Shown here: piece by piece, positions 11,606-23,589 of the stretch
Numbering within the stretch: position 1 is the stretch's first letter
How the letters are laid out: each line of letters starts with the position of its first letter
Assembly: GCA_030248295.1 (NCBI GenBank)
Contig: JASANH010001265.1
Span: 434,001 to 498,000, forward strand
Direction: 5' to 3'
Length of the DNA stretch: 64,000 nucleotides
DNA from: Mesodorylaimus sp. YZB2_4
Taxonomy: Eukaryota; Nematoda; Enoplea; Dorylaimida; Dorylaimidae
Made by a program: the position numbers and the translations under genes
Notes under the pieces: model-generated
What the model saw: the letters and a program-made list of their open reading frames with translations, nothing else
Told to the model about the DNA's origin: nothing
Databases searched by the model: none

Positions 11606-12995
11606 TAGTGGAGTTCGCGCGGCGCAAGCACGACGAGCGGACATCGATGCTAGCGACTGAACCATTGGCACGGCCTTGTGTTGTGTTTTGGGTGAATTCA
11701 TTTTTCGCACCAGGTTTCTGTCTGTCCGCTGCTTACGGTTCTCTTTCTAGTTGGAATGACGATGTTTGGTCCTGAGTGCTCTGTTTCCACCCTAATCGTT
11801 TTGCAAACTCCTCGTTTTGTGCTTTGTTCTCGTGATGAGTTTTCGGTGGCGGTGTCAGGAACGGTGGCATCGATTCGGTTCTCCTGGACTACGCCTGGGA
11901 GGCGAATCGAGTATTGGTCCGGGTCGTCTGGGCCGAGCTTCGTTGGTCAGCCGCTTATCACATAGAGCCGTTGAGGGAGCCAGTGGAATGAGCTCATTCT
12001 ATACCGCCTGTGGTGGGCCCAGCCGAGAATGATGTGGACCCGAGGTATCCAGAATTTCGGGAGCAGCCGGTGGAGGGTGATAGGCTTTCTCAGCGGGAGA
12101 AGGCTTTGTTGCGGTAGTCTCGTCAGTTCTACTGGTCCCTAGCCATACGCACTCTGCGGGAGTTTGATGACTCGAGGCTCTCTGTGGGGCGACTTCGAGT
12201 CTTCGAGCACTCTTATTACTGAACGTTTGGGCAGCCTGTCGATTTTGGGAGGCGAAGTTGTTTGTTTCTCGCTTTGATATTTTGTCTCAACGATTCTTGG
12301 CCTGGTCTGACGTGTAGCCATTCCGCGCTTAGTCCAAAGTCGGCTGCGGAAACATGAATATCAATCGCTGTCGGATCAGGATAGGCGTCTCAGGCACCGA
12401 CGGATGGATCACTAAAGTTGCTCGAGCACGTCGAAGTCCGTTCTTGCTCGTCTTTGGAAACAGTGATAATGTGGAAACGTCCTCGACGGGCGAGCGACGT
12501 CTCCTGTTATGACTACGCTTGGTAGGAGACGGGAAGAGTCAATTTTTCAATCGATTGGGTCCTCATGTCAGGGATGGCTCGCAGAGCGTAGCCCACAGCT
12601 ACGTAGTCCCGCACTCGACCACAGTCTCGATCCAGCCCTCAAGCCCAGGTTTCGCCCACGCCCTACCCTCTACCAAGCTACGATCGCCTCCGCTCATCAA
12701 GACCACAGTCGCCCTATTCGAGTCGGACCTTTCCTTGTGCCAATCATCATCGAAGTCATCGGCCCCAGCGTGTTGAGTGACTTGTGGTGATTTGTTTATT
12801 TGTTTTCTTTCTTTCTTTTTATGCGTCAAACGAGGACGTGCGATAATTTGGTGAGAAGGTGAGGTATTGATAACCTGATTTCAGATATGTTTCGGTGTCT
12901 TGTCTTGTGTGCCTAGATGTGGACTAACTAGGCGTCCTTGTCCTTGTCCTTGGGTTGCCGTCTAGTAAAGTTGCTTGGCGCGTGGCGGATGAACA
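11606..12995 (+). pseudogene. Decayed 3' end of a Ty3/gypsy element (pol end, ORF3 and LTR)
   Basis: From about 11606 the DNA matches, base by base over long stretches, the minus-strand element at 24.6-32.2 kb. It has the end of integrase (GGAGTTCGC.GC..CGCAAGCACG, then TGA), the non-coding spacer, ORF3 (DEFSVAVSGTVASI near 11838), and an LTR ending ...CGTGGCGGATGAACA at 12995. ORF3 here carries stops and frameshifts (TAA near 12219, TAG near 12117). The matching terminal ...TGAACA in both elements fixes the outer LTR edge. The 5' part (gag, most of pol) is missing. This copy shows that ORF3 belongs to the element family and is not a local accident. Confidence 0.9.
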
Positions 12996-14036
12996 TTTTA
13001 CATATGTGACTGTTACAGGCTTTGCTTTATTTTTTTTTACAATAATACCGTGATCACCAGGATTTCAGCTTTGTCAATCTCGAGCGCGTAGTAGGGTATC
13101 AAACGATTGTTGACATCTGATCAGATTTCGTACTAAAAATATAGCTTGTCAACAAATGTCGTGAGTCGTACCGAACGTTCCTTGCACAGAGAAAATGGAT
13201 ACATGAGCAGATGTCGAGAAATTTGTATGAGGTCAGGCATCTCGGGAATCATGTAGAGAGACGGAAATCCCCACCTCCTGCCTGATGAACAATACATACT
13301 AGCATGAGAGCTTAAAGATATACCCTGCAGTTAGTGAATTGTGCAGTACCTTGTATGTGAGCAGCATGTGCGTAGGGTGTACCATTGCTTCGATCTGATT
13401 GCCTGCCCATGGACAAACTAGAAGGAGGACACATTGACAGCATCTTTGAGAAAGATGCTGTGGGGTAAGGAGGGAAACAAGATACAATGTTCGATCTTGC
13501 TTCTTTTTTGCTTTTCACAGATTTTGTGCTAATGTCTAACCTTTCTAGTTGGCGAGATCATCCGACAGTGACCGATCTTCATCAGCTCTCGACCTACATG
13601 CTTTAAGTGGGCATTTTACAAAATTATACTACGCATGAACGTTCCTATGGGTACCTAATAATATACAGCGCTACGCCTTTGTGGAGAAAATATTAATCTA
13701 CAAAATTATGCACCCAGTGTTCATCATACAAATATGATTTGCAGTCTAACTTGGGGCCTTTTCGCATTTTCATACATTACTGGAGCGAATGTCAAAAATC
13801 GACATTCCCGCATTTGTGTAGAAGCAAATGCCACGCGGTCGAGCCTATTAGGTACCTAATGTTTGTCCTGCCGGGCTTACTGTGCATGGTCTCGGGGGCT
13901 ATGCAATTAGTTCCGTGCGTCATATTCATAATAGAGCAGCTCCTGATTAATTAACAGTGATATATTCGGGTGCCATCAAAAAGTATTAAGACATCCAGCT
14001 ATTGTCATTCGACATAAAAGCGGATCGAAAGGCAAT

Positions 14037-14959
14037 ATGTATCTCTCATATGGTATCGGACTGGCCTTATTGCTACAGCCATTTTTGGCTCGCGCGGCGA
14101 GCGAAAATACTGCAGACCCCAAGTAATATCTATAGGTTTTTTTTCATGGCATCCATCAATCGTATACATTAGAAATCAAGGATTAGTGACAAGTTATTAT
14201 CAGTTAGGGATTAGGTTGGTTAAGGGACTGTTTGCTTGGGATAAAAGTCACATCTGACAATGGTCTCTTTTATGAGTAACGCTGATGCAGAGGTTTGGCG
14301 CATAACCGAGGGAGTTAAGGTTTTTAGACGGTTAATAAACCTTTGACTGGGTTACGACACTTCGAGGTTCATGGTACAGTAGTCTCGACCAAGAGCAGAT
14401 ATAAGTAAAAGTCTTAACCTTACTGCACTTTCTAGCAGACATAAGTTTCATGTTAGAAACGCTCACAAACAAAAATCTTGCTGGATATCACAAAAGTTGT
14501 CAGTGCATTAGGCATGTTTAAATCGACAAAAGCTAATGGAGATGTTGCTGACTGTGCAGCAACTAGCAAATAACTCGTGCAGAACCCCAGTAATGGTCTA
14601 TGATCAACTACGACAGGCTCAAAGCAGAAGGGTGAGGATGTGGAGAGACAGGGGGTCACATGACACAAGCGCCTATGTGATGTACAATCGGCTAATTTTG
14701 GTGCTCTGACGCTGACTGGGCTCTAGCTATCTATGTACTAGCCGTGCCATTTTGCTTCAGGACTGGTACTCGAAAACTCTTCAAATTCCTTGAGGCGATG
14801 CCAAGTCGGAGCACTGTTCCAGGGGTCTTTCAAAAACGCCAAGAGAAGCAACAGAAGACCGAGAAGAACAAGAATATGCCTCGCATACGCACTAAAGGCG
14901 GTATCTTCATCAACTGCTATTTCAGCCCTGTTCAGTGCATAACGTTATTTTTCAAGTGA
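14037..14959 (+). CDS. Allatostatin C-like prepropeptide, copy 2
   Basis: Exons 14037-14122 and 14761-14959 with a 638-bp intron (AA|GTAATA ... TTTTGCTTCAG|G), 94 residues. Signal peptide MYLSYGIGLALLLQPFLARA. The spacer again contains KRQEKQQKTEKN, and the C-terminal peptide is GGIFINCYFSPVQC followed by ITLFFK. It is the closest paralogue of copy 1 in intron length, intron position and spacer. The single Ile-to-Val change within the ring is conservative; the tail after the second Cys differs and lacks an amidation Gly. A secreted allatostatin C / somatostatin-type ligand is inferred from the CYFSPVQC ring and precursor layout. TATTAA near 13984 may be a weakened TATA box. Confidence 0.75.
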
Positions 14960-15443
14960 TTATTTTCTGGGCCACTAATTGTAAGAATAGAAGTGGTCAC
15001 AGGACAGTCACGGAGTCTCAGCTTTGAGCCAAGTCGGTAAGCCCTGAACTCTAGCAATAGAGCGACGCTTTCAACTGACAGTTCTAATAAAATTCGCATT
15101 TCCTTGGCCTTTTGATTCTACAAAATGATCCCATTGCCGTAATTCTTGGTCAACGCGGCGACGACTAAACGGGTATGTCAGCTGCTACCCAATACGATGG
15201 CGATCTTATGACTGGCCTTTGCACTTTCTTACAATACCTTGCCTACTCCGCCCAAACCCACAGAATCTCGTTGGAAGAGAACTGAGACAAAGTCCAGAAG
15301 AAATGGGGTTTCCAAGCATTATACAGCGATTCTTGCCATGATAAGCCTGCCGGAAGAGTCCAGTTCAACCTCGATCCTCCAAGGTCGGTCTCGCCGAGGG
15401 CGTCATAAGAAAGGATACATACCATGCAGTGTTATTCGAAAAT

Positions 15444-15458
15444 CCCCCCCCCCCCCCC
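15444..15458. repeat. C15 homopolymer
   Basis: Run of 15 C in copy 2 of the duplication, downstream of peptide gene 2. Confidence 0.9.
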
Positions 15459-15650
15459 ATACCCTAGGACAGACTACCCCACACCAAGTCTTACGAGAGG
15501 CTGACCAGTTCCCTGAACCAGTGCGCGGATAGGCTGGGGAAACTAGTCCACGCCTTACACTACCCCCTCGTCTCTGGGCATTTTGTAATGCAAATGCTAA
15601 CCGAATGGTGACTATTTCCCCCGCGATCAGCTAAGAAGCTGAGAAATCAA

Positions 15651-15679
15651 TCGATTGATCGAAACGATCGATCAATCGA
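15651..15679. repeat. Short inverted repeat rich in ATCGAT
   Basis: TCGATTGATCG and its reverse complement flank seven bases. The whole patch 15646-15683 is built of overlapping ATCGAT units. Confidence 0.7.
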
Positions 15680-17730
15680 TCGAGAGCAAAACGAATCGCG
15701 TCGAGGACGAAAAAACATTTTTAAGCGTCATGGACATTTTTCAGCAATATTTGCATGAAAAGTGTTTTGATGTTTTTGCGCCAATATGCTCTTATCATTC
15801 CGAAAAAACCTTTATTGCAGCAACAACGAGTCACGTGCAGGGTGCAGAAGTTATCAGCTAATCTTTTTAACAGAAATGGCGGGGCTCCTACGCTTATCGA
15901 TATTTCATTACGGGAAGTTTCTAGTTTGAGCAGGACAAGACTGAGGCTAAAAACATTGAGCATGAAGACGAAAAGAATCGATTTGTGCGAATAATGGTGC
16001 AAATACGGGTACGACTAGGAAAAGGTCATGTGGAGGATTTAGAAAGCTTGTGTAAAAAACTAGTCAAGACAGGTATTACCCACACAATAAAAATACGAAT
16101 TCACTGTGCCGCAATTAGAAAACACAAACGCAGCCACGACACCCAACAAGCCCGGATCATCAACAGACACCCGTATGAGCTTGTAATTAGAGTGGGTCAG
16201 AGCCCTGAAGTGAAATACTGTAGGAATGTAAGGCCTTTCTAACATTGCACTGATGCATGACCGGAGACAGAACAGTTCTCGCTGGGACAAAAATATACAC
16301 AGACAACCACACAATCTGGTTTGTAGCCCCAAAATACTGATTACGGTAATGGTGCTGTATTTTAAAGATTTGAATAAGGTGGTGTGAAAAAGGACCGAAA
16401 CAGAAGAAAAAGTTGAATTTTTAAAGCTAGATCGACTTGCTAGATGCTACTCACCACTCGAGGATTTGGAAATTATTAATTTTCTGGAAAAATCAAAAAC
16501 CAATAAGCACCGAATGTGCATGGCGGGAGAAGATTATGCGGCACTATTAAGCACCCACTGACGAAAAATATAATCAAAAAAAGAGTAGGCAAAATCACGG
16601 GTTCTTTTCTGAGGAAAAAATCAAATTTTCAAGGTCGACTTTTCAGTAATTCTTGCCTCAGCTCTGCTTGAAAATAAAAGTGTGAAGCATATGTACTGTT
16701 GCTGTGTGAGTGTGTTGCTGAAATTTTTTAATTCCCAGTTTCTCTCTCAAATTGGTATTGAATTCCGCTTCAAGTGCAGGTTAGTTCTTCTGAGGTTTTT
16801 GGATTGGTCTCACGATAAGACAGTGACAGCGAGGAAACAGGGCAGGCTTTTCGGGACGGGGTGTAAAAACTACTCACCAAAACTCGAACTCGTATACCAT
16901 CAAAACTCAAAGTGACACCCAAACCGTGATTCGAAAACAAAGATAACTATAGGATGGAACTCCAGAAACGGTATTTAATCAACGTAAGTTTCTGATGCAC
17001 AAGTGAGCGCATGAGGACCAGTGGAGTGTAAGCTATCGTAACTATTAGGCTACCTTCCTTCGAGGCTACCAAAAACAAACTTCTGCACGGGCATGATGAA
17101 GACGCGATCGTATGGTCAAACTTCGTATACTTTGAAGTTTTCCAGCCATACATCATGGTGTCGCTCAATATTTTGTAATGAAGGTTGACTCGACTCAAGC
17201 TGTGTCTTATTGCATGCTCATACTGTACATCCCTATTGCCTGGAGCCGCTGATCGGATAAACGAACAAGACCTTTGAACTAAACGAATTGCTTAACCAGG
17301 CGTGCGACAAATGGAATAGCGCAATAATTTGATACGATGTCTCCATGGATCAAACTTGCTCAGGCATCATCTGATGTGATTGATCCATGTATAAATCTGG
17401 TAATACTCGTCAATAGGTCAGTGGGTTTGAAACTTTCAAGACAGCAACGAGTTCGATTATTCTTTATCCACAAGAGCTTTATTCACAGCAGCTCATTAAT
17501 TTGATTGCCTGTTGACGTACAATATATTGCTTGAAACGTCAGACCACGTTAAGCTGATTTTGTGAAATCAGTATGTTCGTTACTTTATTAGTCTCCTAGT
17601 GCTTCCTACACGAAACTGTGCTCTACCCCTGACGTGACTGTGCCTGCACCAATGTGTAACTTAACTTGGGTGATTTTATCAGAGAGAAACACATCGTAGA
17701 TTTTTTTGGCATGGCCAAGCTGATCACCGC

Positions 17731-18514
17731 ACGATTTGGCCACCTGGCTATGTACAGTCACAGCTTGAAGTCCTCCCGACAAAGCAGCGAAACAAGCCTT
17801 ATCGTTAGTAGTACCTGGAACAAGAGATTAGCGCTGAAAGAAAGCGCGCTTGCCAAGAAAGCTAGCAAAAATGTGCCAGCAAACCGATTAGCATCGTTCT
17901 AGACATAATATGCGCCAATGGAACTGGTTACACTTTTACACATCAGTGAAACAGTTGTCTCACCATCATTTTCTTCCACTCATCTTTCTAGTTTCGACTA
18001 ACGATAAGAGGTGGCCAAGTGAATGATACGACCCCGCCAACTGACAATGTACCGAAGGTGTTCATGAAGCCAAAAAAACTTTGAAAGCTGCAGTAGATCT
18101 TGACTTCCGACAAGCCCTCGACGCGCAAATGAATGTATCTACATGTTCTCGCTGTACATTTCTGTCACTGGTCGTGCACCAATTGGTACATTCTGTCACC
18201 ATGACTGACAAAATTACAATGAGCCGTGCGCTTATGCCCCTTCTTTGCTCGCATCATAGCCGCAACTCAGATCCAATTTTCTGTTATCAAATCTAATTCT
18301 TGTTTATCTTGTGTCTGCAGAAACTGACAATAACTACATATGCAAAGCCGGTTTAGACGTGCAGTAATTTATGATCCACTTTATTCGATCACGATTGTCA
18401 CTTTACCATCTGCACTTTGTACAGAAACCCGATTGTTTCAGTATACAGTACATACTACATTTAAGATAGACCAACACTTCGATAAAGCTTTTTAGTCACG
18501 GAAATCAGAGACTA
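17731..18514. other. Unassigned sequence
   Basis: No supported gene. It lies beyond the end of duplication copy 2 and before the inverted peptide-gene remnant. Confidence 0.35.
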
Positions 18515-18662
18515 TCATCCGACATACCCGTACAAGCACTGGATAGGGCTAAAAGAAATTCCTAAGCCTTTCCTACGCATCACCGGGGTTGCTTCCGACA
18601 GCACGTGCCGAACATGGCTGCAACAACGAAAACACTCCGACTCCGAGACATGAAAGATGCAT
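18515..18662 (-). pseudogene. Inverted, internally deleted allatostatin C-like copy (copy 6)
   Basis: On the minus strand, an ATG at 18662 opens a signal-peptide exon MHLSCLGVGVFSLLQPCSAR, clearly akin to copy 4 (LGIGVLLMLQPCLARA). After about 23 codons it meets a stop (GCG TAG). Only some 25 bp farther comes sequence matching the very end of exon 2: AGCCCTATCCAGTGCTTGTA then TATGTCGGATGA, ending at 18515. The intron, spacer and first cysteine codon are gone, so no ring peptide can be made. The promoter region is also present in inverted form (18690-18810), but the TATA box has become TGTAAAA. Confidence 0.85.
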
Positions 18663-18689
18663 CTTCTCGTTTGATTCGCTGTCAGCAGC

Positions 18690-18850
18690 AGACTAACGAG
18701 TCTGCTTAAGGAGACTGCCTTTTACACGCGTTCTACACCAAACGCAGGCTAAATTATACCTTTCTGGCCTAGGGTGTTTGCTTCTGCCATTTCTGTGGTC
18801 TACTTATGTACTGTACAGTGCACATAGTATCTATTGTATCATCCGAGTTA
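18690..18850 (-). promoter_or_regulatory. Degenerate promoter region of the inverted peptide-gene copy
   Basis: Reading the minus strand, this matches the region upstream of copy 4 at 32650-32820. Shared parts include TTGCTTCTGCCATTTCTGTGG, TAAATTATACC and GCAGACTCGTTAGTCTGC against GCAGATTCGTCAGTCTGC. TATAAAA is changed to TGTAAAA (18720-18726). The conserved upstream block may mark control elements or simply shared ancestry. Confidence 0.7.
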
Positions 18851-19699
18851 GGCGGGGTCGTGACATTTTTTAGGGATGCTGCGGCGGACATGTCTTCACG
18901 TATTGACGCTGCCGCACACTGCTGAATTCAAGCTTAGCCACGATTCGGATAGATACAAGTACTAGCTGACGTGAGCCATCAGGGACATCCTGATGCCCCT
19001 TCGATCATGAGTCTGATCTACACCAGTCAAAGTTGCCATATCGCCCCGTGTGCACAAAGCAAGCGGCCAGCATTCCTGGCGCTCGGCTCGGGATATTGAC
19101 TCCGCCCAAAATGAGGAACATCAACCACTCAGGATAATATTTCAGCAGCAGGTATAGTCGAGAGACTTGCCTTTCTACGGTCGGAGTTCGTTCTAAAGAA
19201 TAGAGATTGTCTATCCTCACATCTCCCGTCGCCTGGGTACCCTGGTTGCTAAGGCAACAGATCTACCAAAAAAGGCGTGTCCCTTGCGAAGCTGGCGGCT
19301 TCCACTAGCGAAAATTGGATGTTGTGCGGCGCAGAAAGCTTACGACATGACTGCATAGAACTACTTTTGAAATTTCGACTCGCGTGATTAACGTAAGAAA
19401 ACTATCATTTTCATCCGCAGTATGCAGCCTGATTCAAATTGCAAGGTACCAATCTTGACCTACCCTATCTCGTTGCCTACGGCTGCTGCCGGCAAAACTT
19501 GAAGCAGATGCTAGTAAGTGGGTTCTACTACAAGCCTACTGGCTTTGTTCAAACAGAACCAATGCAAGTGATCAAAAACGAACTTTCGCGAGTTTCAGAG
19601 AGGAATAGAAACTAATCTATCAAGCAGAGGCAGAGACTTTACACCACGACGGTCCTAAATTTCCTCAAGCATGTTGCAGAGGCATTGATTGACTCCTGA

Positions 19700-19846
19700 C
19701 TGACTGGTTATAGACTAACATTGATCTACGTGCTACGCCTGTTGCTGCCTTTGGTCTTCTCCTTGTCAGTCTAGACTTAGGGCTGCCCAAGTAAAAGTTG
19801 CTTCTCCTGTTCCTTCTGATCACGTGGCAGGCTGGCAGGGCTACAG
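19700..19846 (+). repeat. Possible LTR remnant
   Basis: Faint resemblance to the LTR 3' half at 12905-12995: GACTAAC, CCTTGTC, GGGCTGCC, AGTAAAAGTTGCTT and CACGTGGC in the same order. Too diverged to be sure by eye. Confidence 0.3.
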
Positions 19847-20427
19847 CGAGATTTTTTGTGATACAGTATTCATCTCCTTATTTTTCATTTTTCTTGCATA
19901 ATCTCAGATAGCTTATCACCAGCTGAAGCACTCGTAATACTGAGAGCACACTGATTAAAACTGAGAAAGAGGCCTATATAATTGAATAATGGAAATCTCC
20001 TTTTTGGCAACGTTGCTCATTGATCAAAATTTCTTGGCAAACTGCTTTCAACGCTCCTCGCGGATTAAACAATTTATGCCGAAAAAAATTGTTGCGGATA
20101 ATACGTCCTCTACTGTTCTGTTACCGTCTTTGTTCAAATAATGCCTTAAGATGGATCATGTGCAAATGACACTGATTCTGACAGGGCTAAAAATTCAGCC
20201 CTCCTGTACATAGAGTGTTTACTGTATTGAAAGGCCAGTTTGCTGTATCAGCAAGGAGACTTTCCAGTATCCTTGGAGGGGGGTGGGGGGACAGAAGTTA
20301 AATATGAGTATCTATAAAAAGGAAGGCTTACCGAGTATTATGTTTTTCCTGGATCAATAGGTGTCAAACTGAAGCAAAGGACAAACAAAAACGCTGTAGA
20401 AAGTTTGACGTTAGCAAGCGGTTCTGG

Positions 20428-20709
20428 TCAAGCATGTAGACGAGCAGAGTAGCCAGCCGACCTTGAGGTTGGGGTTTTGAATTCAGCCATATAGCCATCA
20501 TGCGCATCCGCTCGCAGTCTTGCAGTCTTCAGTGACGGAGTTGGCAGCAACGTTCTTTTCACACTAGCTAAATTTTTATACCTGGCTCGATCTTTGAAAA
20601 CATCTCTTGGCAAGCGTTCCTTATAAGTCTCAAGACAAATTTTGAGCATCCACTTTTTTACTTTTCTTTTTTTCATTACGAAGAAAAATGCGTATTAGGG
20701 TTTACAGAC
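20428..20709. other. Unassigned sequence (19.9-20.7 kb)
   Basis: An 82-codon frame on the minus strand has no recognisable features and no conserved relative in the window. I see no supported gene between 19850 and 20709. Confidence 0.3.
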
Positions 20710-20840
20710 CAGGGGCCATTTTCACAATCGCCTAGGACATGTCCTAAATATTAGGACACCGTAAGTCCTATCTTACATCATTGCGATTTGATCGTCCTAA
20801 CTTTAGGACATGTCCTAGCTGATTGTGAAACTGGGTCCAG
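20710..20840. mobile_element. MITE with about 35-bp terminal inverted repeats
   Basis: The left end GGGGCCATTTTCACAATC and the right end (reverse complement GGACCCAGTTTCACAATC) form an inverted repeat that continues through CTAGGACATGTCCTAA. The total length is about 131 bp with no coding capacity. A second terminus of the same family (CTGGGCCCAGTTTCACAATC) lies at 39799-39818. Non-autonomous DNA transposon; superfamily not assigned. Confidence 0.8.
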
Positions 20841-21505
20841 ATGCGCACTGTACAGTGTGCGGATCTAACAATAGGTACCAAGCTCTCATGCTATGGCACG
20901 ACATCTGTTGCCCATGTTGCTGTCGATCATGATCGACTGTAATTTCTAACAGGAGCATGAACTCCGAACCTGTTTCGACCTTAAGCCTATCACCTTATCT
21001 CTTCAAAACCAGCCGCCGGAGTGACAAATTATTTACGGCGCATACAGCAACGCAGACGCCTTTTGAAGTCACTGATCTTTTCATCCAATTGTAACATTAG
21101 TGGTAGAACGAACAGAAGGTCGATGAGCTGAGAAAAGCTGTGTTGCGACAGTGTTTTACCTAGGAGAATGATTTCTCGATATTAGAAGTTTCCTAATTGA
21201 ATATATTTTTAATATCTGGCAGCAAAGGACATCATAGAACATCATTCTCCATAATCCTGTTTTCTCATCTCTTAAAATTTACGCCTTGGCTTTGGATGAT
21301 AGAAGGAAAGATTGGAGATTCGCTAAATTTATCAATCGTGATCGAAATATGTAGGCTCCACGTTCGCTGTGAGGACACACAGGTCATAAGCGACCTTTCC
21401 TATCATATTTAAAATCGGCGAAGGGTGGGTTTGACGCTTCTGTATCGGAGAATCAGCGGTAACTCTGTCCGATGCGGTCACGTTACGCGCGCACCTAAGT
21501 ACGGG

Positions 21506-21542
21506 TATAAAAAGAGGCGTCTTCAGCTTGATCCGTCAGTGT
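21506..21542 (+). promoter_or_regulatory. TATA box and TCAGT initiator of peptide gene 3
   Basis: TATAAAAA at 21506-21513, then TCAGT with its A at 21538, exactly 32 bp after the first T of the TATA box. TCAGT is the arthropod initiator consensus. Copy 4 has the same pair at the same spacing. The start codon follows 27 bp after the predicted +1. Confidence 0.75.
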
Positions 21543-21564
21543 GGCACAAAAACGTGGATCGAAG

Positions 21565-21912
21565 ATGGATCTCAAATGCATCGGTTTCGGATGGCTTTTG
21601 CTGCTACAGCCATGCTTGGCGGAGAGCGAGGGAAAAAATGTTGGTGATATCAAGTAATGATGCTGGATGTTCTGCCTCTCTGCCCTGACGCGTATTGGTT
21701 TCAGGATCGGCGTTTCCACAGGCAGTCCAATAAGTCCAAGTTGGGCGTCGGTCGATGCTGGCGTCAAGCCTGTGGTGAATGCTCAAAGACGCCAAGATGG
21801 AGAAATCTTTGGACTAAAGGGCAAGAATAAACTTCTGGCGCGCCTTCGGAGCAGAAATGGCATCTTTATCAATTGCTATTTCAGCCCGGTTCAGTGCATG
21901 TATGTCGGATAA
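21565..21912 (+). CDS. Allatostatin C-like prepropeptide, copy 3
   Basis: Exons 21565-21653 and 21705-21912 with a 51-bp intron (AA|GTAATG ... GGTTTCAG|G), 98 residues. Signal peptide MDLKCIGFGWLLLLQPCLAE. The spacer (KPVVNAQRRQDGEIF...) differs from copies 1 and 2. The C-terminus reads RLRSR|NGIFINCYFSPVQC then MYVG and stop. A basic cleavage site precedes the peptide and the final Gly could be converted to an amide, giving a C-terminal MYV-NH2. The GG of other copies is NG here. The short intron, promoter and YVG ending group it with copy 4. Function as an allatostatin C-type secreted ligand is inferred from the Cys ring CYFSPVQC and precursor architecture. Confidence 0.78.
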
Positions 21913-21919
21913 TTATAAT

Positions 21920-23090
21920 GTTAGAACGCTCACAGTGGCAATGCGTGTTTTTGCCGATGATCGTGAGCAAGTCGAATCTGTAGACATGTTGTCTGTTCGG
22001 CTGCGCACACATGCGGTGGCTGTCAATAAGGTATGATTTGATGCTACATAGAGGATTTTTTAACACCCTATCGAAAACCTGGCACTCCTTCGTCGGCTGT
22101 GACCTGCATAAGCAAAGGAAGCTAGCTCCATACAATCAGCGGTACAACCGAGTGACAGTCAGTACGTTGGTCACATACACGTATTGTAGCCACGCAACAA
22201 AATGGATGGAGTAAGAAAACATAAAGCCAGCTCGTGGTCTCTAGAAAGTGCCTCTCACACTTACCGGCGACTGTTCGACCCACAGCAAGGAACAACAATT
22301 CATGTGATGCACCTGGCGGACCTCCAGTGCGCGGACCCGCATTTGATGGTTGGGGAAAACATGGGCAGACAGAATGCGAGCTCGCCATGGATGTGATGGC
22401 CAGACCAGCTACTCTTCCTGACGTCAACGGCCGTAAAAGGCAGCAAAATTAACAAAACACTACGTTTGGTCCACAGTATTAGTTAACTAGGCGAGTACAA
22501 GAATACTGATTGTGTTATTAAGGTTTGGGATACTGCCTACAGTACGGTACTCGTAACAGAAAGCTTAGCTACTGCAATACTGTGTACTCTCGACGACACT
22601 ACTTATACTGCACGTACAGTAACATGCCTACATATACAGTATACTGTAGGTATTGTACTCCCGAGACCAGCAGTGGCCTGCTGCACTGATGAGTATGTGG
22701 GTGATAATCCTCGTCTTAAGTCCCTTACCCCTTCCCCGTTTATTGGTCATGGGTCCAGGCTAGAATTCTAGCCAGTCTGGATTTGAATGTCTGGCTTTCT
22801 TACGATCAAAACCTGTAACTGATTCGTTTTTTTCCGCTTTTTTCAATGGAGTCGTTCAGGTACATAGAAGCTTGCCTTGTGACCGATCCTCTGCTCTCCA
22901 CCACTCACGGTGAAATGGAAGTTGCAAAGACCTACGATGGACTATGCAGTTTTTGGAGTGTACGTCGGGGGCGACGTGCTTATTAGTCAAAATGTGAGGG
23001 AAGAGAAGACTAGTGTGCGAGAAAAGAGTGCACAATAAATCTCTCATATTTCGCCCCTTACTCCATTTATTGCACGCATTTATCTTTTTT
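21920..23090. other. Unassigned flank of peptide gene 3
   Basis: No supported gene. Many TACTGTA/TACAGTA motifs occur around 22520-22660, some forming short palindromes. Confidence 0.35.
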
Positions 23091-23099
23091 GCCTCGCCG

Positions 23100-23400
23100 T
23101 GACGATAAGACTGTTACAGGCTTTAGTAATAGTTCGGTAAAATAATACCAAGATTTCAGCTCTATCAATCTTAAATGCGTAGTAGGGTATCGATGGCTTG
23201 TTGGTATCTAATCATATTTCATACTAAACTGTAGCTAGCCAACAAGTGCAATGAGCCGTACCAAAGTTCCACGAATTGGCACCGAAAAAAAGATACATGT
23301 TGCAGATGTCGCAAAATCAGCGTGCGACCAGACATCTCAGGAATCATGTTGTGCGACTGATCATCTCCACATGGGTAACAATTACACGCTCCATTAGTTA
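23100..23400 (+). repeat. Duplicated block matching 13010-13310
   Basis: Shares GACTGTTACAGGCTTT, TTTCAGCTCTATCAATCTTA against TTTCAGCTTTGTCAATCTCG, GTAGTAGGGTATC and ATCTCAGGAATCATGT in order. It marks another old duplication in the peptide-gene cluster. Confidence 0.75.
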
Positions 23401-23589
23401 ATCAATGCAGCATGACATTGGGAATCGTGTACGAAATCGCGTCACAATGCGTCTACAGCTTCTGCACAGATGGTTTTCCCAACCTTCGTATGGTTCTCCA
23501 GCAGCACAACTTCATGCAGTTTCTGGTGACATCCCATCAGCACGGTATTATCGACAAGTTAGTGCTAATCTGTAGCAATCGCCTGGTTC

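Larger units (their letters stand above)
13010..17730 (+). repeat. Segmental duplication, copy 2 (carries allatostatin-like gene 2)
   Basis: Partner of 3.6-10.1 kb (see that entry). Its left end, 13010-13310, instead matches 23100-23400, sharing GACTGTTACAGGCTTT and GTAGTAGGGTATC. The breakpoints of the two duplications therefore differ and more than two units existed. The gag-pol remnant ends just 15 bp before this block. Confidence 0.75.

Noticed and set aside
22520..22660. CRISPR-like or regularly spaced repeats (TACTGTA/TACAGTA motifs)
   Set aside because: The motifs are short, irregularly spaced and common across the window; the DNA is eukaryotic.
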